Assembly: GCA_034231615.1 (NCBI GenBank)
Contig: CM067299.1
Location: forward strand, 15,119,863-15,183,862
Direction: 5' to 3'
Length of the DNA: 64,000 nt
From: Meghimatium bilineatum
Lineage: Eukaryota; Mollusca; Gastropoda; Stylommatophora; Philomycidae
Shown piece by piece: positions 33,045-43,599 of this stretch (position 1 is the stretch's first letter; the number at the start of each line of letters is the position of its first letter). The position numbers and the translations under genes were made by a program. A model generated the notes under the pieces. It was not told the DNA's origin. It saw nothing but the letters and a program-made list of their open reading frames with translations, and did no database searches.

Positions 33045-33690
33045 TGCAGGAATTTAAACAAGTGTAGGAATTTAAATATCTCGGGAGCATTTTTACAGAC
33101 GACAGAAGAATGGACAGAGAGCTCTAGACAAGAATTCAAAAAGTCAACAACGTAAATTATGAACGTATTCCAATAGTGAAACATATCTATCCCGATGGAA
33201 ACCAAAAGGCAAATCATAAATTCAATATTCATTCCAAAAATGTGTTATCAATATCAGATATGGACATTAACAAAAAAAACAAGAGAGAATGTTTACTACG
33301 TGTGAAATGAGATGACTAAGAAAACAAGCAAATAGAACAAGAAGAGATCATGTGAGAAATGATGAGATTACAAGAACTGTTGGAACAACATAAATGGTCA
33401 CATGTATGAAAAAAAGAGATTGTAATGATTCGGTCACCTAATGAGAATGAACCCTTTCTGACCAGCGGCAAGAGAATACAACATGAAAATGAAAACAACA
33501 TGAAACAGAGGAATACCAAGAAAAATATGGATTGAAGGAGTTACCAACATTCTGACACAACAGAGTATTACTGCATATCAAGTGACCAAACTTACAATAG
33601 CTAGAAAACCGATTTCCATCCAATCCGGCGACGTCGTACAGCAAAAGCAGAGAAAAGACAAAAAATTTAGCAAACGGAATTTGAACCGGT
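33045..33690 (+). pseudogene. LINE RT remnant (EFKYLGS to C-terminus)
   Basis: Frames read EFKYLGSIFTDDRRMDREL, then KSQQRKL or VNNVNY depending on frame, IINSIFIPKMC-like and YQYQTWTLTKKTKREC-like residues, TTCEMRxLRKQANRTRRDHV, WFGHLMRMNP-like remains, and RGIPRKIWIEGVTNILTQQS. This is the FKYLG, CYxxxTWTLTK, EMRxLR and GHLxRMNP order typical of the region after the RT palm. Many stops and frame changes make it inactive. GHLMRMNP also occurs in the fragment at 63280. Confidence 0.8.
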
Positions 33691-33840
33691 CGTTTAGTTG
33701 ACATCTACTCGCCTTGCTATTTTATTCAACACGTTTTCAGTATTCGACTATAACGCATTCCTATTTGTGAGTTTAGTCAAGACTTCCGATATGCATAATC
33801 TCGCACGTTGAAAGATTTGGCTAAATCGCACCGCTATTAA
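33670..33840 (-). repeat. Partial foldback-family copy (single arm)
   Basis: The sequence AATTTGAACCGGTCGTTTAG at its left edge and ACACGTTTTCAGTATTCGAC inside match the arm and interior of FB1, FB3 and FB4. No second arm was recognised. Confidence 0.5.
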
Positions 33841-33844
33841 CTTA

Positions 33845-34920
33845 GTATAGACACCTACGCATGAGGAAATAACACGATTAAATTTCTGTTGTTAGATGAG
33901 CTTAATGATAAACAGAAAGCTAGGTCTTTTCATTGTAAACCTTACCCTGCGTAAGAATACGTCTCAATGTCATGCAAAAGGGAAACTTTGTAAGTAACCA
34001 GATTTAAAGATTACAGTGACGTAACTATAGGAGTTGGTTGTGGGGCATCAATTCTATGCGAAATGTTTTATGGTCTTATTTGGGAAGACACAATTTTAAA
34101 GTTCTCCACTTGTGAGAGAGGATGTGTTAAATTGTTAGTTTACCCCTGGCGCCACATACGCTATCTACTGAACACATACATTAACTTGTTTGTTATTGGT
34201 AGGCTTATTATAGAAAGTAAATCCGTTTTCAATTCGTACCATAGATACACCTGACACTGCAACTTCGCGACCTGTTAACCGTCAAAATATCTTCTGGTGG
34301 TATAAAAGATCAGACTTTCAAAATTTAAGTGGGGTGGGCGTCTAGTCTGAGCTATTAAGATACATATCTAATTGGAGGACATAGTTTTAAACCCAAGTAA
34401 GGTCATGGTGTCTTCAATTGCAGAGGGTTACATTACAACGGTGACCTTCGTTAATCTAGCAATAGTACAGCGTCAGTGCGTTAGGCTACTCCGACCATTG
34501 CCACGATTTCTTTTATCATTTACTGATACTTTTTCTTCCGCGAGCCAATGAAAATAACCAAAATAGTTGGATTGGCCTGACAAAGTGACGCAAAATTGGT
34601 TAGGACTCCGGCGTGTATAACGACGGTCACGAAAGCAACAACCACATAGCTCCAATGTTATATCATATGGCTTTATTACAGGTTTGCCAGATATTTGATA
34701 GTATTGAATGCCAAATTTTATATATAAAAATGGCAAATATTTTAAATTTTGTACAAAAGCTATCGAAAAAAACACATTAAGGTGCTTTATTTCTGTGAAA
34801 TACAATTTCAATTCCAACACCTACATTTAAAAGATAGACCTTTCATCTATTTCTTGGTCGTGATTAACAGAAGTCGCGAGAGAAACAATTCAACCAACAC
34901 CATGCTTCTGTGACTTATCT
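33845..34920. other. Unique DNA, nothing recognised
   Basis: A minus-strand frame of 115 codons (34473-34820) has no domain, a biased hydrophobic composition and no splice support. It is probably chance. Confidence 0.4.
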
Positions 34921-34921
34921 A

Positions 34922-34924
<3 letters not shown>

Positions 34925-34977
<53 letters not shown>
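34925..34977. repeat. (TA)n microsatellite
   Basis: About 26 TA dinucleotides. Confidence 0.98.
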
Positions 34978-34979
<2 letters not shown>

Positions 34980-36030
34980 TCCATAGACATGGAAGCGGTT
35001 TGGGTGTTCAAACCCCCTTGAAATCCCCCCCCCCAGCCCCACCTCCCCAGCAAATCTCAACATTACTTTTAGTACTAGGAAATTAACTAAATGGTTGATG
35101 AAAACCCAACCTTTCGCGTTTTTTTCACACAAAGGATAGGATTCAAATGTCCTGTTAAACACTGAAATTTACACATGAAAACGGACAAATTACCTTTTTT
35201 TCTAGGCAAAACACAACACAACTAGGTAATCATATCTTCAGCCCTGAACCTGTTTATCTGTACAAAACCTGTATTTCTGAACAAGCAATTTCGACGGAAC
35301 CCCAGAAAACAGAAATATCAAGTACAATATGCACTAAATAAAACTGTTTAATATAGAAATAAAACATAAAAGAAGTTATTTGAGCTAGCAATATTTAAGC
35401 TAAATGAATCAAACCGGTGCACACTTCCTGTGCGAACGTGTTAGTATATCTGGTATACTAGAGTATAGCTTTAATAGAAAGGCAATAAAATAACTTGTGT
35501 GTTATCAAAATCAATTTGAATATCTTCAGCAAGACTTTTTACGATCTGAGAACTCCAATCTATTCTGTTACGAAGTTACAACAGACAGAACAACATTGAA
35601 GTTACCTGCCTTGAAAATAATCACCCACGCTAAGTTGTAAATCAAAGCTTGAGATTTTTTTTTTCACGAAAATAAAGATAATAAAACATTCTTTATCTTA
35701 TTTTTCCTTTCTGTTGATGAGTTCAGGAAAGATTTTATAGTTTTCTTCTTTACTCGCTTTCAAATTTCCACATTGATGACCCTGACATAGGTAGGTAGTC
35801 AAGACCAGGCTCCAAGCAGTGCCGCAGAATTCTTCATGAAAGGTTACGGAATGGCGAAGCGCTTCTCTGTTCTTCATGGTATGTTGGACAGGTCTGCAAA
35901 AAATATTCGGTTGTCATCTAGTGCCACAGATGAGCAGGTCTGTTGTTAGAGTAATTTTTGGCTAATGATGGCAGACTGAACAGTGGTAAATGAATAGTGT
36001 AAATAGAAAGAATCGAGGAGTTATATAACA
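34978..36030. other. Unique DNA with a poly-C run
   Basis: The start (34978-35110, GTGTTCAAACCCCC then a run of about 10 C) resembles 17778-17900 loosely and may be another diverged dispersed repeat. Nothing else was recognised up to the foldback element. Confidence 0.35.
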
Positions 36031-36034
36031 AATC

Positions 36035-36150
36035 AGAAGGCAGTAGACAGGATTAGAACTAGATCCGTTCAGTTTGAGATGCGGTCGAATTCGGAAAACG
36101 TGTTCACTTAATGTGCGAGGTGAATAGGTTCCATCTAAACGGACCTTGCT
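36035..36150. repeat. Foldback element FB3
   Basis: The left arm GGATTAGAACTAGATCCGTT and the right arm CATCTAAACGGACCTTGCTA are opposed. The interior has GAGATGCGGTCGAATTCGG and AACGTGTTCACTTAATGTGC. It is the same structure as FB1. Confidence 0.6.
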
Positions 36151-36455
36151 ATTCTTCTTCTGCGTCCAGGATTATTTTGGTTTTGCTAGATCTTCAGGTC
36201 AGTTGCCAGAATGAAGTTCCCAATCTTCTCCAGGTCAGAGCAGTTTTTGCCTCAGTTCATTCCAGTGTGACAATGTCTTGCCTATCGGTTCTTTGTAATC
36301 TGCACAGTCTTGAAAAATATGTTCAGCGATTTGCATGTCTTTTGCGCATGATCATTTATTTGTGTGGGATATCCTGAAGGGTACAGGTGGCCCTGGAGTC
36401 TGCAGTTACCAGTTCTAAGTCGAAAGATGATTGTCTGCTGTTGCCTATTAGGACC
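36150..36455 (-). pseudogene. LINE C-terminal fragment, GAA-tailed family
   Basis: On the minus strand it reads IIFRLRTGNCRLQGHLYPSG, then after a frame change HIFQDCADYKEP, then a 3' UTR with CTGACCTGAAGATCTAGC and a terminal GACGCAGAAGAAGAA. The FRLRTGxCRLxxHLY and CxDY blocks mark the end of an RNase H-type LINE ORF2. The same 3' UTR occurs at 63925-64000. The terminal GACGCAGAAGAAG resembles the SINE-A tail. Confidence 0.8.
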
Positions 36456-36692
36456 TGGCTAGTATCCGATCTACAGCCCTCTGACTGCTTCCTCTAATGC
36501 ATTTCCTTTTTTGATAGCAGGATTTTTTTCTCAAAGCACTGGTTTCCTCAGAGATTTGAAAGTCGTTTGAGTATGAAATAACGCTCTGGAGAAAACCATT
36601 GCAGAGCAGAAAAAAACAAGAGCTGTATTGCTCGTAGCTCCCGTGGATGGAAAGAAACAACGGCAAATAATGCAAAATAGTACGAGTATGTG

Positions 36693-36965
36693 TCGCAAAA
36701 TCTGTCTTCACTCTTTTATTGACAATAGAAGTGAATATCACAAAATCTGTCTTCCCTCTTTTATCGACAATACAAGTGAATATCGCAGCATCTGTCTTCC
36801 CTCTTTTATCGACAATACAAGTGAATGTCGCAAAATATGTCTTCCCTTTTTTATCGACAATACAAGTGAATGTCGCAAAATTTGTCTTCCCTCTTTTATC
36901 GATAATACAAGTGGATGTCGCAAAATCTGTCTTCCCTATTATATCGACATTACAAGTGGATGTCA
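36693..36965. repeat. Minisatellite, 45-bp unit, about 6 copies
   Basis: The unit reads CGCAAAATCTGTCTTCCCTC, then TTTTATCGACAATACAAGTG, then AATGT. At 15 codons and stop-free on both strands, it gives open frames of 113 codons (plus) and part of a 191-codon minus frame (repeat KGRQILRHSLVLSIK or VDKRGKTDFATFTCI). These are read as by-products. Confidence 0.95.
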
Positions 36966-36969
36966 ATAA

Positions 36970-37795
36970 CCAAGAGATAAGCCTTGCAAGCGAAATATAA
37001 ACCACTTTTGTGGTACTTCCCATGCTATTTATAATTTCTTCTGCAACTATGCATGTTTGAATTTGTTTCGAAGCCTACGTTCTATACATCAGTAGTTCCC
37101 CACTATGTTTTAGCCTGTTCTCTCTTTCAAGTCAACTTACTTTACGTGGCCCATTGGGGCCTTACTAACCGGTTCAACTTTGTTTATAACTTACTATTAT
37201 TTATCTTCCGAATAATTTCAAATAGTTACTCATTGTTGGCTTGCGCTTCATTTGTCCGTGGCCTACATTGTCATTCGTTTTTCCTCTAGTCCTCTAGGAA
37301 AGCCTAAGCACAAATAGGGCTGTATAGTCCACAATGTTAACCTTCGGTGATATCTCGCAATCTATGCACATAATATTACACAACTGAATAGAATAATGTC
37401 CTCAAACAAGACAGAAAATGTCATTCTCATAGATAGACCAACAGCATTCCTAGTACACAGAACACCCCCCCCCCACATGCCAACACTCATATACATACAT
37501 ACATATATGCACGGAAGAATATTTCTTAGCCGGTATGGTGATAATACCTATTGAATCCACGCTATTCAACGGGCACTACACGCATCAGTGACAGGACCCT
37601 GAGAATTTTCAAGATTACTATATACACATATAAATAAATATATATGTAGGTATTTACATATGCAATCATACTTGTATAGAATATTTTGGATTTGAAAAGA
37701 GCTATATAGGTATTGTTTAGATTTCGATAGGAAAAATATTTACATCATATACATGCATGATAGCAAGTCTAGACATAACAGTAGAATATACATTC
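36970..37795. other. Unique DNA, nothing recognised
   Basis: No domain. A run of about 9 C at 37466 and short TACA or TATA-rich stretches at 37490-37660. Confidence 0.4.
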
Positions 37796-37799
37796 AGGA

Positions 37800-38320
37800 T
37801 AGCAACTATAGATAATAACAGTAGAATATGGTGATGTTGTTCTCTTTCGCAAACGTAGATGAGCATGGCATAAAAAACGATAAATGTGAAGAACAAGAGA
37901 AAAAAAAACATTTGTGATTGTCTAATTTAGTTTGTGTGTTTGTAGATGCCCGATACGTCCGATTTGCGCAAGGAAAGTTCTGTTGCCGTGCATGCATGAG
38001 TGCACAGTGTTCGGGGTAGGAGAGTCTTTGGAATTGTCCTTCTGCTTCTGTCACTCGTAAAATATTCGCAGTGTTTTTTCTTTTTCAAATAAAGTGATGC
38101 CAGCAGAAACCTGGGTGTGCCAAGCTGAGCGATCAATGGCTGTAGTCTCCCATGAGCTAGGATTGATGCTGCAGTGCTTGAGAGTTTTTAGGTGATCCCT
38201 GAAGCGCTTTCTGCTCTCCGCTTGAAGGTTTACTATCGCACAGCTCCTCGTAGAATAATCTCTTAGGAATCGCTCTGAGACCACTCCTGATTCAGACGTT
38301 GGCACGATTGCTCCCTAATG
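37800..38320 (-). pseudogene. LINE-Z 3' end, copy 1
   Basis: On the minus strand, 38305-38051 reads SRKRFRDHLKTLKHCSINPS, then SWETTAIDRSAWHTQVSAGI and FEKEKTLR, followed after a frameshift by ARQQNFPCANRTYRAST. QKRFxDxLKxxLKxxxI...WE.AxDRxxWRxxx is the usual RTE-like C-terminus. The related copies at 50850 and 60310 add RIGLIxHLRTHKP, a zinc-finger-like tail. The 3' UTR ATGCCATGCTCATCT is shared by all three copies. Inactive. Confidence 0.85.
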
Positions 38321-38324
38321 CAGC

Positions 38325-38520
38325 ACTGGCACGATCAATACGCATAACACATATACCTGTGAATACATTCATGTCAGGCATTATTAGCAATCATTTGAAC
38401 ATTTTCGAGGTTTGCCTTTTTCTTTGCCCCAATCTCTACATTTCTTCCCATTAGAAATTATTAGACTGTGAAAGTCTACCATCGTTTCATCATGCAATTG
38501 GGGATGACTTTATGTATTTG
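38325..38520. other. Unique DNA, nothing recognised
   Basis: Short AT-rich stretch between a LINE fragment and a SINE fragment. Confidence 0.35.
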
Positions 38521-38521
38521 A

Positions 38522-38608
38522 ATGCATTTCCGCCGAAAACGGATGTGCCCGGCCATTGGCACAAATAAAATTGTGATACAACACATAAACCCAGAAGAAG
38601 AAATCATG
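38522..38608 (+). repeat. SINE-A 5' fragment
   Basis: CCGCCGAAAACGGATGTGCC, then GGCCATTGGCACAAATAAAA, then directly AGAAGAAGAAATC. The middle of the element is missing, so this is an internally deleted copy. Confidence 0.8.
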
Positions 38609-38609
38609 A

Positions 38610-39190
38610 AAAGCGACGGCTTCATCTTGAACCATCTGTATAAATGTCCAAATTATCATCTGTATAAATGTCCAAATTATCATCATCTTTACACCTGACA
38701 CATGTGATAATTTATAATGCAAAATGGAAAAAAATTGACCTGCACAGAATATCGTAAGATGCGACTAAGAAGGGGTTGGTGTCAATTAGCAGGAAATGAA
38801 AGTGGCTGAATGCAAAAAATACCGTCGAATGAAGTTGAAATATTTCTAGTAGGAAAATGCGTATATCAAAGATGTGCTCTAAAGCTGCAAAGAATTCCTT
38901 TTATCGTACTAAATACTGCTAATCTGTAGGAGTTTAAGCACGAACTTTAAATGAGTTACTTTTATTAACTACAATTTTCCAGTTTTTAATATATATTGTT
39001 TTTTCCAATAGCTACTGTAGTACTGACGCTACACTTATAACTGTAGCACTGACGCTACCTAGACGCCATTACGATTTGTATTTATGAAGATATTGAAGTA
39101 ATTCTTGTATGTCACAGCAGGTATCTCTTGACAGCCAATAATTTCTGGTTATTGCAAATAAGGTTCGCAGTCTCAAAGTCATGTTTGTAT
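38610..39190. other. Unique DNA with one short duplication
   Basis: TGTATAAATGTCCAAATTATCATC occurs twice in direct tandem at about 38637-38684 (21-22 bp period). A 24-bp near-duplication with ACTGACGCTAC lies at 39015-39060. No gene. Confidence 0.45.
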
Positions 39191-39194
39191 TAGC

Positions 39195-39350
39195 GTCGTG
39201 GGTTAAAAATACATATTTGGTCCCTGGAGGGATGCATTCCAGTGCAGCAGTACTGATCTTTCCCGGACTGTAACATGTACTTCTGAGTCAACTAGCTCAT
39301 CATTTTCTATCAGATTTGTTGACCCATATGCAGGGTTTTAATTCTGTCAT
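39195..39350. repeat. Dispersed repeat D, copy 1
   Basis: Shares TGTAACATGTACTTCTGAG, CAACTAGCTCATCATT and TTGTTGACCCATATGCAG with 49010-49155 in the same order and orientation. Element type unknown. Confidence 0.6.
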
Positions 39351-39474
39351 TTCACTGTACATTGGGAGTTTATCAAAGAAAGACAAGGCTGCCCACTCAC
39401 CTAGATCTTTTCGTCATCATTGGGGATTATTTGATAGAAGGTAAAAGAAATAAATTGAGACAATACTTTCATTT

Positions 39475-39575
39475 AACCCATGAGTGGGGGACATGACATT
39501 GAACCCATGAGTTGGGTACAAAATATTGAATACGTGATTGAGGGACAAGACATTGAATCCATGAGTGGGATACAA
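39475..39575. repeat. Degenerate tandem repeat, about 36-38 bp, 3 copies
   Basis: ACCCATGAGTGGGGGACATG, ACCCATGAGTTGGGTACAA, ACGTGATTGAGGGACAAG and ATCCATGAGTGGGATACAA follow one another. Confidence 0.75.
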
Positions 39576-39825
39576 CAGGACAACTATGAAACTTCTCTGT
39601 CTGTGAAGATGAATGTATGAAGGGTTTTCACTGGAAGAAAATGATTTCTCTTGTTATATACAACTAGTTGAGTTATATCATCTGCTAGAACTATAATGTA
39701 CCGGGAACTTGACTGTTTGCCTGATTGGTCACTGGTAAAACCCGCAGACCTTTCGCATACGGAAATTTGTTATTGTTTTGTTGGGTTTTGTGTTTTCTTT
39801 GAAGCATATTTTTATTTTAATCACT

Positions 39826-39985
39826 TTCCGCCGAATACGGGTGTGTCGGGACATTACCCCAAATAAAACGGCGACGCAACACATTTCCATTCCATGAACT
39901 ACAACCTGTAAATCTAGTAAGAGCATGATCACTCTACAAGAAAGATCAAGCGGGAGTTTGAGAATAAATGCTGAGGAAGAGATTA
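39826..39985 (+). repeat. SINE-A copy
   Basis: TTCCGCCGAATACGGGTGTG, then CCCAAATAAAACGGCGACGC, the AAATCTAGTAAGAGCATG block, GCGGGAGTTTGAGAATAAAT and an AGGAAGAG tail. Full-length structure with many substitutions. Confidence 0.85.
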
Positions 39986-40039
39986 AAATACTTAACTCTG
40001 TCGATAATGTCTTAAAATTTAAAAAAAAAATATATTAAC

Positions 40040-40200
40040 AAAAATATTTTATCCAAAAAATATTTTTTCGGTCCACAACTTGAAAACAAGATAATACTAT
40101 TTTGTTAATCACTTTAAACATACAGGAATGCACAAAAAATTCGACGTTTCGACCAAAATCCTTTTATCAAGATGACAACATAGCACACTATAAGTAATAG
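40040..40200 (-). repeat. Possible Penelope-like element 3' terminus
   Basis: On the minus strand, CATCTTGATAAAAGG is followed by GGTCGAAACGTCGAATT. The arrangement of a TGATxAA stretch followed by a CGAAACGTCG stretch is familiar to me at the ends of Penelope-like retroelements in many animals. A second example (GTTCTGATGAA then ATCGAAACGTCATT) lies at 43600-43740. There is no coding part here, so this is a weak assignment. Confidence 0.35.
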
Positions 40201-40895
40201 AGGGTATTGTTAAAGGGCACCATAACATATCTTTCGAACCGATTATCGATATATTCTCAATACATTCAGTGTTACAATGTTCGATTCATTGATCTGTACA
40301 TGTCCCTTGTGAATTTTAACGCTTTAATCGTTCCCAGTTGGAAGGATAAATAATAATAACAATTCCGTTTCCTTTAATTTGTCGTCACTTTTTACATAAA
40401 TCGTAGTTGTTTCTCTACATTCTAAGATGTTCTCATTCCTCTTACCACTCCCTCACAAATGCATACTCTCATCAAGCCGTTTCTCCTGCTGCACACAAGC
40501 ACTGTCGCGCACATATACACTTATTAATAACACCGATCACCGCATGAAGATTTTTGAAAAGTAGAAAATATTTCCAAGAGCCAACGCCTGCGTCATTACA
40601 TAACTTCAAGGCCATGGTTATGTGGGCCAGCAACCAATGTTCGCACATAATTGCACCGAACGAGATATCCTGGAGGGGCTATAAGCCACACGAAATGACG
40701 ATCTTCTCAAGTGGAGCACTTCATTACAAGTACATGTACTTGTAAGCTTATGACGTGCTCATGGACAGGCATTACACGCGGAAATAGACGGAATGTCGTG
40801 CAATTTCTCATGAGCAAAACTGAGCTACAAATTTACAGATTAGGAAGTTCTGATATAGCAGACTAGAAATCATATCTATATCGAGAGTCTGTTGG
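40200..40895. other. Unique DNA, nothing recognised
   Basis: No domain, repeat unit or SINE box was seen. Confidence 0.4.
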
Positions 40896-41195
40896 TTTCT
40901 GATCAAGCGGCTGTTTGGTCCAATATTGTTTATGATCAAGTGATCGTTTAGCCCAATATTGTTTATGATCAGGTGACCGTTTAACCCAATATTGTTTATG
41001 ATCAGGTGATCGTTTAACCCAATATTGTTTATGATCAGGTGATCGTTTAACCCAATATTGTTTATGATCAGGTGAACGTTTAACCCAATATTGTTTATGA
41101 TGAAGTGATCGTTTAGCCCAATATTGTTTATGCTCAGGTGATCGTTTAGCCCAATATTGTTTATGATCAGGTGACTGTTTAGCCCAATATTGTTT
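40896..41195. repeat. Minisatellite, 33-bp unit, about 9 copies
   Basis: The unit reads TGATCAGGTGATCGTTTAAC followed by CCAATATTGTTTA. Being 11 codons and stop-free on the minus strand, it gives a 142-codon frame with repeat QYWVKRSPDHK. The outermost units are more diverged. The frame continues into the adjacent SINE, which argues against a real protein. Confidence 0.96.
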
Positions 41196-41199
41196 TGTG

Positions 41200-41405
41200 T
41201 TGGTTATATCTGGGATATCCGACTCTATGGTTGAGACACCTGTAACATGCATGATGTCGGGTTTAAAACTCGGCCATTGGCAATTATCCATCCAGGCCGT
41301 TTAGAAAGCAGTAGCAAACTACTGAACTTAAATACAGTCAAGAAAATCATTACAACCAAACAATGCTGTGCTTGCGGTTACAGCCTCAGATGAATATGCT
41401 ACTAA
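41200..41405 (+). repeat. SINE-1 copy
   Basis: The body matches 44468-44690: CAATTATCCATCCAGGCCG, TTTAGAAAGCAGTAGCAAAC, TACTGAAC, then ACAACCAAACAATGCTG and ATGAATATGCTAC. The tRNA-like head is too decayed to show boxes. It lies directly after the 33-bp array. Confidence 0.7.
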
Positions 41406-41574
41406 TATGAGAGTTGGTTGTCATTTAAAGTAAAGTTTATTTTACCACACGTTTGAGACGTAATCGGGAATACGAGGTTTAAGTCAGTAGTTTTCATTGA
41501 CCAATGACGTACCACGGCTTGACAGGGTCAGCATCACGTCCGTCGCCTGTGTGTTCCCATGTGATTAGATACAC

Positions 41575-42043
41575 AGTTTGTAGTAATTGTTAGACATTTG
41601 CATATAACCAGACTGTAGTAGCAGGTATATATTTGCATATAACCAGTCTGTAGTAGCTGGTATATACTTGCATATAACTAGGCTGTAGTAGCAGGTATAT
41701 ATTTGCCTATAACCAGTCTGTAGTAGCTGGTATATACTTGCATATAACCAGCCGTAATAATTGGTACCTACAAACAAATATCCATTCTGTCGTAGTTAGT
41801 GTATCCATGCATATAACTAGTTTCTATGAGCTGGTATATACTTGCATATTACTAGCTGTATTAGTTCGTATATACTTGCATATTACTAGCTGTATTAGTT
41901 CGTATATACTTGCATATAAGGTACCTGTAATAGTTGATATATTTTTGCATATAACCAGCTGTAATAGGTACGTACATGCAAATATTCAGTTTTTCGTTGT
42001 TGGTGTATCTCCGCATATAGCCAATTTATAGTAGCTGGTAAGG
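41575..42043. repeat. Diverged minisatellite, 35-bp unit, about 13 copies (left part)
   Basis: The unit contains GTAGTAGCTGGTATATACTT and GCATATAACCAGTCT. A longer variant TAATAATTGGTACCTACAAA occurs at 41755. The array is interrupted at about 42043 by the GC-richer insert and resumes at about 42383. Confidence 0.9.
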
Positions 42044-42382
42044 ATGGCTCGGCGGCTTTATAAGCATCCATCAAACCCAACAGCCGTAGTGGATCAGTAG
42101 GGGAGTACTTTAGGCTAAGAGAGCAAACCCTGACAGAAAACCCCCCACTGCCTAGCGGGTTAGCACGGGAGTGCCCAAGGCTAAGTGGGGTAAACCCCCA
42201 TTAACAAATCCGAAGAGGGGGGACCTAAGGCATTTAATTCGACCATTATATAGCATCTCCTGCAGTTCTGCTTGCTTCCAGACGTATAGGCTTTCCCTTG
42301 GACTTCATCAACGGAACCGAGAAGGGATTATTACAAAATGGGTATGACACTTTCTCTATACATGCCGTCCGGACTTAGCAAG
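42044..42382 (+). mobile_element. Structured GC-rich insert splitting a minisatellite (type unknown)
   Basis: About 340 bp of sequence unlike its AT-rich surroundings interrupts the 35-bp array. It has no long open frame. It contains two tandem half-repeats at a 66-bp offset (about 42085-42131 and 42151-42197), sharing AGGCTAAG and AAACCC. The second half can fold: CCCCACT (42143-42149) pairs with AGTGGGG (42184-42190), and GCAC-GGGA-GTGC (42163-42174) is a stem with a GNRA-type tetraloop. The first half makes the equivalent 42097-42108 hairpin with a T-A in place of a C-G pair. A clear target duplication was not found. Strand is assigned only for description. Confidence 0.6.
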
Positions 42383-42455
42383 TTCATATATACTTGCATA
42401 TAACCAGCTCTAATAATTGGTACCTACAAACACACATATCCAGTCAGAATACTTC
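42383..42455. repeat. 35-bp minisatellite, resumed right part
   Basis: TTCATATATACTTGCATATA, ACCAGCTCTAATAATTGGTA and CCTACAAACACACATATCC match units at 41750-41880, so this is the other side of the interrupted array. Confidence 0.85.
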
Positions 42456-42950
42456 TTAGGAGCCAAAGCCATATTCATCTTCTTTGTTTGCTTTTCGACT
42501 TGGGTATTGCTGACCCTGACAATTGTAGCAGTCAGATTCATGGTATTCAATTTGCATTTGTTTTTAGTGTCGAGACAATTATGATGTTACTGCAACTATT
42601 GCAAATTTACGAAGAATATATGCAATGGAGAACGTCCATGGAATGTCGTGCACGGAACTATTCAAATTTCAATATTACATTTCTTAACAGTTAAAAAATA
42701 AAAATCGTGCATTTCAATGTGGGATTTGAACTGTGAATAGGAGTGTACAGTAAGCAGACAGTGCACATGTCCCGCTTTGACGTAATAATGGGCTGGTTGC
42801 AGGTCAAGACGATAAAAATCTCAACTTGTCAGTGCTCTTTTCAAGAAGTGAAACGTGTGGGGGTTCGGTAATACGAGACAAAATGTAATAAATTATTTGT
42901 GTCAATACAATTGTTACTATTCTACTTCTTCAATGTTCATTCTTAAATCT
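42456..42950. other. Unique DNA, nothing recognised
   Basis: A plus frame of 68 codons (42488-42694) has no recognisable family and no splice support. Confidence 0.4.
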
Positions 42951-42954
42951 TATT

Positions 42955-43110
42955 GGTCACCAGGGTGTAATTCGAAGAAGCAATTGCGCTGTGTCATAGT
43001 TTAAAACATGGTTGTGATGTTTCCATCATTCGATCTGACACATCCGACTTGAGCACGGCTTGTGGGTTACTTTAATATTTTATGGGATTGGACAGTCAGC
43101 TCCACCACCA
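42955..43110 (-). repeat. SINE-A copy, reverse orientation
   Basis: GCTGTGTCATAGTTTAAAAC, then TCGATCTGACACATCCGACT, then TGAGCACGGCTTGTGGG, matching the head-side half of the reverse SINE-A at 48340-48510 and 2760-2950. The tail side is missing. The 42-bp minisatellite starts within 20 bp. Confidence 0.75.
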
Positions 43111-43127
43111 AAATCTTATAGTTGCCT

Positions 43128-43378
43128 CTTACGACACGCGTAGAAGATAACACTTTCCCTATTCCAACTCTTACGACACGCATGGAAGATAAGACTTTCA
43201 CTATTCCAACTCTTGCGACACACGTGGAAAAAAACACTTTCCTTATTCCAATCTTTACGACACGCATGGAAGGTAAGAGTTTCCCTATTCCAACTCTTAC
43301 GACACGCGTGGAAGGTAACACTTTCCCTATTCCAACAATTACGACACGCGTGGGAGGTAACACGTTTCCTTGCTCCAC
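43128..43378. repeat. Minisatellite, 42-bp unit, about 6 copies
   Basis: The unit reads CGACACGCGTGGAAGGTAAC, then ACTTTCCCTATTCCAACTCT, then TA. The array is diverged (ACGCATGGAAGATAAG, ACACGTGGAAAAAAAC). Both strands lack stops, giving 90-104-codon frames, as expected for a 14-codon unit. Confidence 0.93.
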
Positions 43379-43384
43379 TTTCGA

Positions 43385-43520
43385 TCAGGCAGCACACTGG
43401 TAGTATTACTAATCGAACAACGCAGCACACGTGGCATCCGGATTATTTAAAAAGCAATGGCAACCTACATCATATATTTATATTGCCTTGAAAATTACTA
43501 CAGTCAAACAATGATAAGTA
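43385..43520 (+). repeat. SINE-1 body fragment
   Basis: CACGTGGCATCCGGATTATT, AAAAAGCAATGGCAACCTAC, TATATTTATATTGCCTTGAA and CTACAGTCAAACAATG match the SINE-1 body. The head is not recognisable. Confidence 0.7.
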
Positions 43521-43541
43521 TAGATACATCCGGAAAAGGAT

Positions 43542-43590
43542 GGTTAGTTGCTGATCCAGCGGCCCATGGACTCATGCCCTTTGACCCAAC
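43542..43590 (-). mobile_element. Extremely short LINE 3'-end insertion with 12-bp target duplication
   Basis: A 49-bp insert reading GGTTAGTTGCTGATCC ... ATGCCCTTTGACCCAA on the plus strand is flanked by CCGGAAAAGGAT on both sides (about 43530-43541 and 43591-43602). It equals the last part of the 3' UTR of the LINE at 31591-31921. It therefore looks like target-primed insertion that aborted almost at once. Confidence 0.85.
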
Positions 43591-43599
43591 CGGAAAAGG

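Noticed and set aside
34473-34820. Minus-strand frame of 115 codons
   Set aside because: No domain, no composition shift from the flanks and no splice support.
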